Shown here piece after piece: positions 48,957 through 57,233 of a stretch of DNA of 57,564 nt (its first letter is position 1; each line of letters opens with the position of its first letter). The DNA is from Chloroflexota bacterium (lineage in GTDB: Bacteria; Chloroflexota; Dehalococcoidia; SM23-28-2; RBG-16-64-32). The translations under genes were made by a program, and so were the position numbers. The notes below the pieces were generated by a model, which was given only the letters and a program-made list of their open reading frames with translations, had not been told where the DNA came from and did no database searches. The stretch covers positions 1-57,564 of the forward strand of contig JADFQV010000007.1 of NCBI GenBank assembly GCA_022561635.1, given 5' to 3'.

Positions 48957-49042
48957 CGGGATCGCTACGGGATGACGGCAGAGTGAGAGGTGCGTCACAT
49001 AAGGCGCCGACGGTGGCGTGACGAGCGTGAGATAATCGGCGC

Positions 49043-50383
49043 ATGGAATTGAACATGCAGTACGTGACGGCCCGCGACGGCGTGCGGATCGCGTTCGGGA
49101 CGGCGGGGGACGGTCCGACGCTCGTGCGGGTGCCCAGCCTGCCGTTCAGCCACAGTCAGCGGGAATGGGAGAACGGCAGCGAGTTCTACGAGAGGCTGGC
49201 AGAGAAGTGGCGCATCGTTCAGTTCGATCCGCGCGGCACCGGCCTGTCGGAGCGGAACATCGACGACTTTTCACTGGAGACGCGGCTGCTGGACATCGAA
49301 GCAGTCCTCGACAAGCTGGGTACGGGCCCGGTGGCGCTGCACGGGATGGGCTGGAGCGGACCGCTGGTGGTGACTTACGCGGTGCGGCACCCGGAGCGCG
49401 TGTCGCACCTGATCCTGGACGATTCGATGGCGCGGACCGAGGACTTCATGAACCTGCCGCAGATTCGCGCGCTCGACCAGCTGACCGGCCAATGGGACCT
49501 TTTCCTAGAGTACGTGGCATACATGATCTACGGGTACGGCCGGGAAGAGGCGGCGCCGGTCGTGGAGCACTTGCGGGCCTGTGTATCACCCGAGGGCGCC
49601 CAGCTCATCTTCGACCAGGCCCGAGGCGATGACGTATCGGATCTGCTGCCGCTGGTGACGCAGCCGACTCTCGTGGTGCAGCACGAGGAGATGAACCAGC
49701 AAGCCGAAGAGGCCGCGCGGGAGCTGGCCGCGCTGATACCGAACGCCCGGCTGGTGATGATCGCCGGCCAGGCGGCGGACGACACCGGGCGAATCATCCA
49801 CGCCATCGCCGACCTGCTGGGCACGGAGCACGCCGAGCATCACGCTCCGCCACCGTCATCGCCGGCGCCGGCCATTGCCTCGGGAGTGCGGACGATTCTC
49901 TTCACGGACCTGGTGAGCCACACGGAGATGATGTCCCGGCTGGGCGACGAGAAGGGGCGAGCCGTGCTGCGTGAACACGAGGATCTGACGCGCCGTCAGC
50001 TAGTCGAGTTCGGCGGCGATGAAGTGAAGTCGATGGGCGACGGATTCATGGCTTCGTTCGGCTCGGTGTCGAAGGCCGTGGAGTGCGCGATCGCGATGCA
50101 GAGGGCGTTCGCCAGGCACAACGAGACAGACGAGGAGCCGCTGAGCGTTCGTGTCGGGCTGAACGTGGGAGAGCCGATCGAAGACGGCGGCGACCTGTTT
50201 GGCGCGACCGTGATTATGGCGGCGCGCATCGCGGACAAGGCCGAGGGAGGCGAGATCCTGGTGGCGAACGCCGTGCGCGAGCTATCGGCGGGCAAGGGCT
50301 TCCTTTTCGCCGACCGCGGCGACTTCGTGGCGAAGGGCTTCGAGGAGCCCGTGCGCGTGTACGAAGTACGCTGGCGCGACTAG
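49043..50383 (+). CDS. Alpha/beta-hydrolase-like domain fused to class III cyclase
   Basis: 446 residues. Residues ~1-260 have alpha/beta-hydrolase folds (FDPRGTGLSERN), but the nucleophile elbow is LHGMGWSGPL, where canonical enzymes have G-x-S-x-G: the Ser position is Gly, and the His near the end is absent (IAGQAADD). So this half is probably a sensor. After a Pro/Ala linker, ~285-446 is a class III cyclase with metal Asp in LFTDLVSH and MGDGFM; the usual Asn before the transition-state Arg is Ile (TVIMAARI). Leaderless: GATAAT-6 nt-ATG. Confidence 0.85.
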   Translation: MELNMQYVTARDGVRIAFGTAGDGPTLVRVPSLPFSHSQREWENGSEFYERLAEKWRIVQFDPRGTGLSERNIDDFSLETRLLDIEAVLDKLGTGPVALHGMGWSGPLVVTYAVRHPERVSHLILDDSMARTEDFMNLPQIRALDQLTGQWDLFLEYVAYMIYGYGREEAAPVVEHLRACVSPEGAQLIFDQARGDDVSDLLPLVTQPTLVVQHEEMNQQAEEAARELAALIPNARLVMIAGQAADDTGRIIHAIADLLGTEHAEHHAPPPSSPAPAIASGVRTILFTDLVSHTEMMSRLGDEKGRAVLREHEDLTRRQLVEFGGDEVKSMGDGFMASFGSVSKAVECAIAMQRAFARHNETDEEPLSVRVGLNVGEPIEDGGDLFGATVIMAARIADKAEGGEILVANAVRELSAGKGFLFADRGDFVAKGFEEPVRVYEVRWRD

Positions 50384-50856
50384 AGGAATCGCCAACGGGT
50401 CGCGGTGGCCGCGAACTGCTCAGAGGACTCGATGAAGGCGAAGACGAGGCGCGGCGTGACAAAGAACATGCTCTCGCCTGTGACGTCCCATTCGTACTTC
50501 GCCTTGTAGGCGGCCCAGACCGGCTCTAGGACGTCGTGGTCTTCTTCGACGATGGCCGTGCCCTCGAGGATCACAGCTTCATCTCCGTGCTCGACAGCCA
50601 CACTGATCTGCGGGTTGGCTAACAAGTTGCGTGCCTTCGTCGAGGTGCGCGCAGTGCTGAACCACAGCAGGCCATCGAGCCAGAGCGCCCAGACGGGCAT
50701 GACGTGTGGGCGACCGTCGGGCCGGGAGGAGACGACGAAGTAGTTACGGGTGTTCTCAAGGCGTTTCTGCGCCCACTCCCACGGCAGAATGCCCTCCTGG
50801 CCGGTGGCGATTCCGTAGCCCGGCATGTGCGGCCGGCCGGCCCGCGGGCTGGTCAT
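50380..50856 (-). CDS. PPOX-class flavin/F420-binding split-barrel protein
   Basis: 158 residues of the pyridoxamine 5'-phosphate oxidase-like split beta-barrel family. Typical stretches are YFVVSSRPDGRPHVMPVWALWLDG, LWFSTARTSTKARNLLANP and ISVAVEHGDEAVILEGTA. Family members use FMN, FAD or F420; given the other F420-family proteins here, F420 is plausible. The start overlaps plsC by 4 nt (ATGA). Its end overlaps the convergent cyclase by 4 nt. Confidence 0.88.
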   Translation of the reverse strand: MTSPRAGRPHMPGYGIATGQEGILPWEWAQKRLENTRNYFVVSSRPDGRPHVMPVWALWLDGLLWFSTARTSTKARNLLANPQISVAVEHGDEAVILEGTAIVEEDHDVLEPVWAAYKAKYEWDVTGESMFFVTPRLVFAFIESSEQFAATATRWRFL

Positions 50857-51569
50857 GCGGCGGGCGGGATCAGGGCGCGGACTTCGTCCGCCATGCGCTG
50901 CTTGGCCTCCGGGATGGTGGTGCCATCGGGGAAGGCGAAGGGCGCGCCGATGCTGACGTGAACGGGCGCCGGGCGCGAGTGTTGCTCGCCGGCCGGCAGG
51001 ATGTTGTTCGCGCCCCGGATGTGCATCGGCAGGATGGGCACGTGCTGACCGAGGGCGAGGATGGCGGGGCCGCCGCGAAACGGCAGAAGTTCACCGGTGC
51101 GAGAGCGCTTGCCCTCCGGGAAGATGAGTAGCGACCACTGATGGTGCAGAAGCCACTGCGAGTAGGCGAGCGCTTCGCGGCCGCCTCCACGCATGATCGG
51201 GAAGGCGTTGTAGCGCAGGGAGTGGAGCATCCCCTTGACTCGCTCGCGGTACATGCGGTCGGCGGCGGCGACGATCGCGGTGCGTCCCCAGAGCCTGCGA
51301 GGCAGCGTGTGGAGGACGATGACGGTGTCGAAGTGGCTGGTGTGGTTGGCGATGATGAGGAGCGGGCCTTCGACGCCTTCCAGGTTCTCCTGTCCCTCGA
51401 TCGTGAGCGGGCGGCAGAAGGCCTTGATGTGCTTGTCGACGTCCCAGCGGCGGAGGGCGCGGCGGTAGAGGCGCGCGGGCAGGCTCAGTGCCCAGCGGTG
51501 CGGCTTCGCTTCGACGAGATCGGCCTGCGCGCGCCGTTCAGCGGGGCTTACGGATGCGTCTTGCTGCAT
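50853..51569 (-). CDS. plsC: 1-acyl-glycerol-3-phosphate acyltransferase family
   Basis: 238 residues of the PlsC/LPLAT family, making phosphatidic acid or a related lipid. The catalytic motif is NHTSHFDTVI (H-x4-D, ~80); the phosphate-binding motif is FPEGKRSRTGELLPFRGG (~150). SD GGGAGG before the ATG. Upstream is an intergenic gap with a terminator; downstream it is coupled to the PPOX gene. Confidence 0.9.
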   Translation of the reverse strand: MQQDASVSPAERRAQADLVEAKPHRWALSLPARLYRRALRRWDVDKHIKAFCRPLTIEGQENLEGVEGPLLIIANHTSHFDTVIVLHTLPRRLWGRTAIVAAADRMYRERVKGMLHSLRYNAFPIMRGGGREALAYSQWLLHHQWSLLIFPEGKRSRTGELLPFRGGPAILALGQHVPILPMHIRGANNILPAGEQHSRPAPVHVSIGAPFAFPDGTTIPEAKQRMADEVRALIPPAA

Positions 51570-51649
51570 GGCTGCCCTCCCGTTGCGCCGTCGATGTGAA
51601 AGTGCTCGGAGTATACAGGCTTGAGTAGAAATAGCAAGCAGGGCGCGGT

Positions 51650-51684
51650 GAAGAAGGGGCGCCGTTTGACGGCGCCCCTTCTTC
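51650..51684. terminator. Perfect 15-bp hairpin between plsC and the acidic-protein gene
   Basis: GAAGAAGGGGCGCCG (51650-51664) and CGGCGCCCCTTCTTC (51670-51684), loop TTTGA. There is no long T-tract, but the position after the acidic-protein gene fits a terminator. Confidence 0.65.
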
Positions 51685-51700
51685 GGAGACAGGTCTGCTA

Positions 51701-52041
51701 TCAGCTGATCGCCGTCTGGGATGACGTGTCGTCGTCGCCGCCACCGTCCTTGAATGGACAGCTGCGACCGGAGCCGTGGTCATCGGACCCGTCCGAGTCG
51801 TCACTGTCGTCTGATTCGCTACCTTCGTCGGAGTCATCGGCGCCATCGCCGATGTCGTCGTCGGCTGCGTCCGAATCCTCAGTCGCGTCCGCGGTGTCGA
51901 TGTCGGCGTCGGCGGTCGCGGCGGGGGTCTCGGTTGGGGACTCCTGCGCGAAGCTGACGGCGCTAGTGACGACGAGAGCGGCGGCGGGGCGAGGGCAAAG
52001 AGAGCGACGACGCTGATCGTCCACGTGCGTGCGTTGGTCAT
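51701..52041 (-). pseudogene. Frameshifted secreted acidic protein (or assembly error)
   Basis: ATG 52041 has GGAGGT 5 nt upstream and starts a signal peptide MTNARTWTISVVALFALAP; the same frame then becomes nonsense. In the next frame the signal continues AAALVVTSAVSFAQ, then a mature part of Asp/Ser/Glu repeats ending SCPFKDGGGDDDTSSQTAIS. A single missing C in the CCCC run near 51998-52001 would join them into a ~113-residue protein. Either a real phase change or a homopolymer sequencing error. Confidence 0.65.
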
Positions 52042-52144
52042 GGGTTACCTCCTCTCTAGTTGGTGTCACGTGGCACGTTAGAGTCCGGAGGTTAAGGGGA
52101 TATTGGGATTCTCTGAGAGTTCCTTAACTTGCGCCGCTCTGGAC

Positions 52145-53554
52145 TTAGCCGCGGTACTGGTAGCGGCCGCCGACGTTGTCTTTGTTGAGGCGCTTGTTGA
52201 GGTGGAGGCCTTCGAGGACGAACTCGACGGCGGCGGCCAGCTGGGGCTGGCTCTCGCCTGGCTTGAGCTTCTCGACGGCGGCTTCCAGGCCCTCGGTGTC
52301 CTTGAGCAGCTTGACGTAGTCCTTCGAAGGCGTCATGTCGGAGACTTCGACCGAGTAGCCGGCCTTGAATTTGGCGACGATCGGCTCCAGCTCGCCGAGG
52401 CTGAAGTTGTGGTTGAAGACGGCGAGGACGGCGCCCTGGATCAGGCGCTCGATGATCTGCTCTTCGCGGCCGTCGTCGACGGTCTCGAATTCGATCTTGC
52501 CGGTGAGCGATGGCAGCACGAACGGCAGGTCGCTGACGCGCGGCACGACTTCCTTGTCCTTAAGGCGGATGGCGCGGCGCATGGCGTTGGCCAGGAGCGA
52601 CTCGTAGTCGGCGATGGAAGCGCGGACGGAGACGCCGGAGCGCTGGTTGATGTCGGGGCTGCGCCGGGCGAGACGCGTGATCTCGACGACGATCTCTTTC
52701 ATGTACGACGGGACAGTGACGGCGAGGTCGACGTCTTCGTCGAAGTGGGTACGCTCCTGCTCGACGATGGCCATCTCGGCCTCGGGCGTGCGCGGGTAGT
52801 GGGTGCGGATCTGCGATCCGTAACGGTCCTTCAGCGGCGTGATGATGCGGCCACGGTTTGTGTAGTCTTCGGGGTTGGCGGAGGCGACGACGACGACGTC
52901 GAGCGCCAATCGAATGCGATAACCGCGGATCTGGACGTCGCGCTCTTCCATGATGTTGAGCAGGCCGACCTGGATGCGCTCCGCCAGGTCCGGCAGCTCG
53001 TTGATGCAGAAGATGCCGCGGTTGTGGCGGGGGATGAGGCCGTAGTGGATCGTCATCTCGTCGGAGAGGTAGCGGCCTTCCGCCACCTTGATGGGGTCGA
53101 TTTCGCCGATCAGGTCGGCGATCGTGATGTCCGGCGTGGCCAGCTTCTCGCCGTAGCGACGTTCGCGGTCAAGCCAGGCGATCTCGACCTTGTTGCGGTC
53201 CTTTGCCACGAGGCCGCGGCAACGAGCGCAGATGGGCTCAAACGGGTCGTCGTTGATCTCGCAACCGGCGATCGCGGGGATTTCGTCGTCGAGGAGGTTG
53301 ACGAGCGAGCGAATGATCCGGGACTTCGCCTGACCGCGCTCGCCGAGGAAGATGATGTCATGGCCGGAGATGACAGCGTTTTCGACAAAGGGAACGACGG
53401 TCTCCTCGAAGCCGATGATTCCCGGGAAGTGCTCTTTTCCCTTCTCGATGCGCGCTATGAGGTTCTTGCGCATCTCTTGCTTGACTGTCTGACGCTGCCA
53501 GCCGGCTTCCTTTAGTTCGCCGATGTTCTTGGGCTTGCGCTTTGCCTTAGCCAC
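52145..53554 (-). CDS. AAA+ ATPase, MoxR/magnesium-chelatase ChlI-like
   Basis: 469 residues. Walker A is FLGERGQAKSR (~80), Walker B GIFCINELPDL (~180), sensor 1 VVVVASANPEDYTN (~225), arginine region ITPLKDRYGSQIRTHYPR. Between Walker A and B is a Cys cluster (C-x10-C-x2-C in AGCEINDDPFEPICARC), likely a metal site. GTG start with GAGGGAGA 8 nt upstream. Pairs functionally with the VWA protein at 46837; the intervening genes on the minus strand may be in the same regulon. Confidence 0.9.
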   Translation of the reverse strand: MAKAKRKPKNIGELKEAGWQRQTVKQEMRKNLIARIEKGKEHFPGIIGFEETVVPFVENAVISGHDIIFLGERGQAKSRIIRSLVNLLDDEIPAIAGCEINDDPFEPICARCRGLVAKDRNKVEIAWLDRERRYGEKLATPDITIADLIGEIDPIKVAEGRYLSDEMTIHYGLIPRHNRGIFCINELPDLAERIQVGLLNIMEERDVQIRGYRIRLALDVVVVASANPEDYTNRGRIITPLKDRYGSQIRTHYPRTPEAEMAIVEQERTHFDEDVDLAVTVPSYMKEIVVEITRLARRSPDINQRSGVSVRASIADYESLLANAMRRAIRLKDKEVVPRVSDLPFVLPSLTGKIEFETVDDGREEQIIERLIQGAVLAVFNHNFSLGELEPIVAKFKAGYSVEVSDMTPSKDYVKLLKDTEGLEAAVEKLKPGESQPQLAAAVEFVLEGLHLNKRLNKDNVGGRYQYRG

Positions 53555-53694
53555 AGATAACGTCTCCCTCTGTTCCGCACGGTAGTCCCGGCGCTCAAAT
53601 GGGCGGGGCCGCCGGTGCGCCCATTATACCCCGAAGCGGCACCTGCCCCGGAACGCGCCCGAACCTATACTGAGCGGCGGAGCGTATTGAAAGC

Positions 53695-55242
53695 GTGACA
53701 CAGTCGCAGGAATCGTGGCCTCACCGCTGGGTCGTCATCGCGCTTGGCGTGATGGCCCTCGGCATCATGGCGACGCTGGCCCTGGTGACGACCGCCGGCA
53801 CCATCGGCGGCGAACCACAGCCCACGCCGTCGCCTGCGCCGACCGCCTCACCAAGCCCGACGCCCACGCCGGCGCCGGCGACGCCGACGCCGCTTCCGGA
53901 CGCACCGGACACGGCCTACCACCTCGTCTTCCGGGAGTTTGGCGCCACGGAGGACGTCATCTGGCGGGCCCTGCCGGCGGACCCCACGCAGAAGGTGGAG
54001 CTGGCGCGCATCCCGCACCGCGAAGGCTTCGGGATCACGGCGTCGCTGTCGCCGGACGGGACGAAGCTGGCGTTTCTCTCGCTGTCGGCGACTGCACTCA
54101 GCGCACAGTCGTCACAGGCCGAGGCTTTCGTAATGGACCTGGAGACTAAGGAGGCGGAAAAGATCGCCGAAAACGTCGACCTGGCGTTCGCGCCACTCTG
54201 GTCGCCGGACGGCAAGCTGCTCTACATGCGGCGGCTGGCCGGCCCGGAATTCTTGTCCGCGGACGTGATCATCGTCAGGGCCGCGGTGCCGCCCGTCGGC
54301 GCGACCCCACCCCCACCAACGCCAACGCTTGAGCCATCGCAGACGCCGGTGCCGACGCGGCCGGCCCTCGAGGAGGCGTTCCGCGACAGCATCAGCCGGG
54401 TGCTCAGCTTCATCCCGGTGGGCTTCAGCCAGGACGAGGAGTCGCTGCTCTTCGTGCAGATACGCGGCGGCACGCAACAGGGCTCGCTCCTGGGGTCGGC
54501 CAGGCCGGCGACGACGGAGGCGCTGGAGGAGGCGTGGAACGATTACCTCGAGCTGCTGCCGGAAGGCGCCACGCCGACTCCAACGGGGACTCCAACGCCG
54601 ACGCCAGCGAGCAAGTCGCCCCCAGATTCGACCGGCGGTCAGACGGCGAGTCCGACGGCGAGTCCGACGTCAAGCCCGACGGCGAGTCCGACGCCCGTGC
54701 CGACGCCCTCCGGGGACACGAGCTTGATCGTGGAGATGAGCGACCAGATCACGTTCGACTACGACCTCAGCGGCGGTCTCGACAAGCTGCTGTTCCTGGC
54801 CCAGGAGTTCACCGACGCGGGCGTAATCGCCAACCGGGCGTACTGGGTGGACGTGCCGGGGAGGAGCGTGCAAGCGGTCGGCGCCGAGCAGCTGCCGGCC
54901 GGATATCATCTGCGGCCGCTGTGGCATGCGGACGGTCAGCGCGTAACGCTGGGCGTGTTGCCGTTCGACGGCGCGCTGGGCCAGCTGATCGTCGTGAACC
55001 GGGACGGCACCGAGGTCGAGAATCTTGCGCTTGGCACCTCTGGCTTCGACGAGCCGCGCTCATGGGCCCCGGACGGGTCGTGGCTGGCCGTCGCGCATAG
55101 CGAGGGCGACTCGCTGGCGAATCGCGGCAGCGTCAGCCTGGCGCTGGTAGCGCGCACGGGCCTGCGCGTGACGGTGATCGAGGGCGTGGACAACGCTACG
55201 ATGGACTCGGTGCTCGGCTGGCTCAAGGTAGAAGAGGAGTAG
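53695..55242 (+). CDS. Membrane-anchored beta-propeller (TolB/PD40-like) protein
   Basis: 515 residues. Short cytosolic start, a transmembrane helix (~12-36), a Pro/Thr linker (~42-70), then repeats of the PD40/TolB type: SLSPDGTKLAFLSL, LWSPDGKLLYMRRL, SWAPDGSWLAVAHS. Two further low-complexity Pro/Thr/Ser linkers interrupt the propeller (~205-225, ~295-345). Probably an extracellular sensor or scaffold; no enzyme motif. GTG start; GGAG 17 nt upstream is too far for a clear SD. Confidence 0.8.
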   Translation: MTQSQESWPHRWVVIALGVMALGIMATLALVTTAGTIGGEPQPTPSPAPTASPSPTPTPAPATPTPLPDAPDTAYHLVFREFGATEDVIWRALPADPTQKVELARIPHREGFGITASLSPDGTKLAFLSLSATALSAQSSQAEAFVMDLETKEAEKIAENVDLAFAPLWSPDGKLLYMRRLAGPEFLSADVIIVRAAVPPVGATPPPPTPTLEPSQTPVPTRPALEEAFRDSISRVLSFIPVGFSQDEESLLFVQIRGGTQQGSLLGSARPATTEALEEAWNDYLELLPEGATPTPTGTPTPTPASKSPPDSTGGQTASPTASPTSSPTASPTPVPTPSGDTSLIVEMSDQITFDYDLSGGLDKLLFLAQEFTDAGVIANRAYWVDVPGRSVQAVGAEQLPAGYHLRPLWHADGQRVTLGVLPFDGALGQLIVVNRDGTEVENLALGTSGFDEPRSWAPDGSWLAVAHSEGDSLANRGSVSLALVARTGLRVTVIEGVDNATMDSVLGWLKVEEE

Positions 55243-55278
55243 CGGCGCGATTCCGACCGGCGCGGTAAACTGGGAGCA

Positions 55279-55758
55279 ATGCTGAAGGGGATCATCGACC
55301 GCATCCGAAGGAACCACGGCCTCGAACACGCGACCGTCGCGCTGATGCTGGCGCACCAGGGGCCGATGCGAATCGTGGGCCGCTCCGACCACGGCGGCTT
55401 CTACATTTACGCGAACATCGAGACGGAGCGGCTGCGCAGCTACGCCGAGGAGGCGCTCGTTCGCCTGCAGCGAGGAGAGGAACATCTGGCGGTTTCGCCG
55501 ATGTGCGGCACGAATATTGCCGTCGCCGGCGTGCTGGCGGGCTTCACTTCTTACCTGGCTCTGCGAAGCTCCGACGGACACGTCGACGGAATCACGCGGG
55601 CCATCCTGGCGAGCCTCGTGAGCGTCGTCGCCTCGCAGCCGCTGGGCCGCCTGGTGCAGAAATACGCCACGACTTCGCCGGAGCTGGCCGGCGTGCGCAT
55701 CACCAGCGTCGACCGCCTGAGCGACCGCATCCACAAGGTGCGCACGGCCTCGGCCTAG
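55279..55758 (+). CDS. DUF6391-like membrane protein
   Basis: 159 residues beginning MLKGIIDRIRRNHGLEHATVALML, the hallmark of the DUF6391 family, with a CGTNIAVAGVLAG motif and two hydrophobic segments (~78-95, ~112-130). Function unknown. ATG 55279 is 7 nt after TAAACT (55266-55271); GGGAG between them may also act as a weak SD. Confidence 0.78.
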   Translation: MLKGIIDRIRRNHGLEHATVALMLAHQGPMRIVGRSDHGGFYIYANIETERLRSYAEEALVRLQRGEEHLAVSPMCGTNIAVAGVLAGFTSYLALRSSDGHVDGITRAILASLVSVVASQPLGRLVQKYATTSPELAGVRITSVDRLSDRIHKVRTASA

Positions 55759-55794
55759 ACGCCGGCCTCACAGCGAGCGCGCACCTCCGCCCGG

Positions 55795-56043
55795 CTATTT
55801 CTCGAGGTCGTTCAGGCGCCTGTAGATATCGTAGTCGACCGCGGCATGATGGATCGCCAGCGCAGCGACGACGCCGACGCCAAGGACAACGCCGCCGATG
55901 ATCGCGACGATAGAGCTATCCTCCGCGGCGCCGATGCCGAGGGCGATCGCGCCGGCGGCGGCCACGATGGAAGTAAGGAACGGTGGGGCGTGGCCTTCCT
56001 CTCTCCGCGCCAGATGACTGAGGTTCCGAATCAATCGCAACAT
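55795..56043 (-). CDS. Small two-helix membrane protein
   Basis: 82 residues: basic N-terminus (MLRLIRNLSHLARREEGH), two transmembrane segments (~22-38 and ~43-62), and a charged tail (YDIYRRLNDLEK). ATG 56043 is fixed by GAGGAG 5 nt upstream; TATACT at 56078-56073 is a good -10. Unrecognised; the tail could mediate dimerisation. Confidence 0.65.
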   Translation of the reverse strand: MLRLIRNLSHLARREEGHAPPFLTSIVAAAGAIALGIGAAEDSSIVAIIGGVVLGVGVVAALAIHHAAVDYDIYRRLNDLEK

Positions 56044-56155
56044 GTGTGCTCCTCTCGCTACGCTGGTACGACAGTATACCCGTCCGCAGACCACGGGGAG
56101 GCGACAGGCGTTATCCTAGAGACACACAATTGCGTTCTTTCTAACGTGTCAGCGC

Positions 56156-56231
56156 GCCCCCGTAGCTCAAGGGATAGAGCAACTGCCTTCTAAGCAGTTG
56201 GTTGGAGGTTCGAGTCCTTCCGGGGGCGCCA
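56156..56231 (+). tRNA. tRNA-Arg (anticodon TCT)
   Basis: Full cloverleaf. Acceptor GCCCCCG / CGGGGGC with G discriminator and encoded CCA; D arm GCTC / GAGC; anticodon stem ACTGC / GCAGT with loop CTTCTAA (anticodon TCT); T arm GGAGG / CCTTC with TTCGAGT loop. Reads AGA/AGG. An integrase gene follows by 57 nt. Confidence 0.97.
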
Positions 56232-56288
56232 TTTGCATGTTAGGTGTTCACTCGCAAGTATGAAATCATGAGAATCGAGGTGAACGCC

Positions 56289-57233
56289 ATGACCGATCTT
56301 TCGACTAGCAGCACCCCTAGTGCGCCTAATTTCCAGGGCACCCTGGGCTGGCTCGACGGCTTCGTCCTGCACCTCCGGGCGCAGGGGCGCGCCGATAAGA
56401 CGGTCCACACTTACACGTCCAGCCTGGCCCTGCTCCAGGGGTTCACGGAGCGGCGCGGGATGCCGGCGCTGCCCAACCTCAGCACTGAGCATCTGCGAGA
56501 GTTCTTCAACGAGCTGTTCGAGCGGGGCAACAAGCCCAGTACGGTGTCCGTTAGATACCGCGCCCTCCAGCAGTTCTACAAGTGGCTGCTCATCGAGGGC
56601 GAACGAACGGACAACCCGCTGGACCGCATTCCGGCGCCGAAGGTCCCCGAGACCCTCCAACCGCATTACACGCCGGAGCAACTGCAGAAGGTCCTCTCAT
56701 CGATACCGCCAACGACGCGCGACGTTACGAAACTGCGGAACCGAGCGGTGCTGCTCACGCTCGCCGACACCGGCCTCCGGGGCGGCGAGATCTGCGGCCT
56801 GCGAACCGAGGATCTCGATCTTCGCGATCTCACTCTGAAGGTCATGAAAGGCAAGGCGGGGAAGCAGCGCATCGTCGCCTTCGGCGCCGTCACTGCGCAG
56901 GCGATTGAGCGTTACCTCAGGCGCCGGGACGACCAGTCGCCCTGGCTCTTTGCGGCCCGAGGCGGCAGAACATTGTCGTTCAACGCCCTGCGCCTCCTGA
57001 TCGAGCGTCTCTTCGCCGCTGCCGATGTCGAGTTCAAGGGCGTCCACGGCTTCAGGCGTGGCTTCGCTATCTCGTTCCTCGACCTCGGTGGCGACCCTGA
57101 GGACCTCCGGACGCTCGCCGGATGGGACTCACCGCAGATGTTACGCCGGTACACGAAGGCCACCGAGACAGAGCGGGCGCTCAAGTCGTACCGCAGGTTC
57201 TCGCCGGTAGACCGCATGACTCACGGACGATGA
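56289..57233 (+). CDS. Tyrosine recombinase/integrase
   Basis: 314 residues. The SAM-like core-binding domain (~20-110: FVLHLRAQGRADKTVHTYTSSL) is followed by the catalytic domain with Arg in DTGLRGGEICGLR, Lys region in KGKAGKQRIVAFG, H-x2-R in VHGFRRGFAIS, Trp in the second His position (LAGWDSP) and nucleophile Tyr in MLRRYTKA. ATG 56289 has GAGGTG 6 nt upstream. Location just after tRNA-Arg implies integration in the tRNA 3' end; the tRNA end is intact here, so this is probably an attL side. Confidence 0.93.
   Translation: MTDLSTSSTPSAPNFQGTLGWLDGFVLHLRAQGRADKTVHTYTSSLALLQGFTERRGMPALPNLSTEHLREFFNELFERGNKPSTVSVRYRALQQFYKWLLIEGERTDNPLDRIPAPKVPETLQPHYTPEQLQKVLSSIPPTTRDVTKLRNRAVLLTLADTGLRGGEICGLRTEDLDLRDLTLKVMKGKAGKQRIVAFGAVTAQAIERYLRRRDDQSPWLFAARGGRTLSFNALRLLIERLFAAADVEFKGVHGFRRGFAISFLDLGGDPEDLRTLAGWDSPQMLRRYTKATETERALKSYRRFSPVDRMTHGR

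Noticed and set aside
53820-53890. Pro/Thr repeat tracts (also 8820-9000, 11480-11650, 36590-36640, 54590-54710) as tandem-repeat elements
   Set aside because: They encode low-complexity linkers of surface proteins and follow the reading frame, so they are coding, not separate elements.
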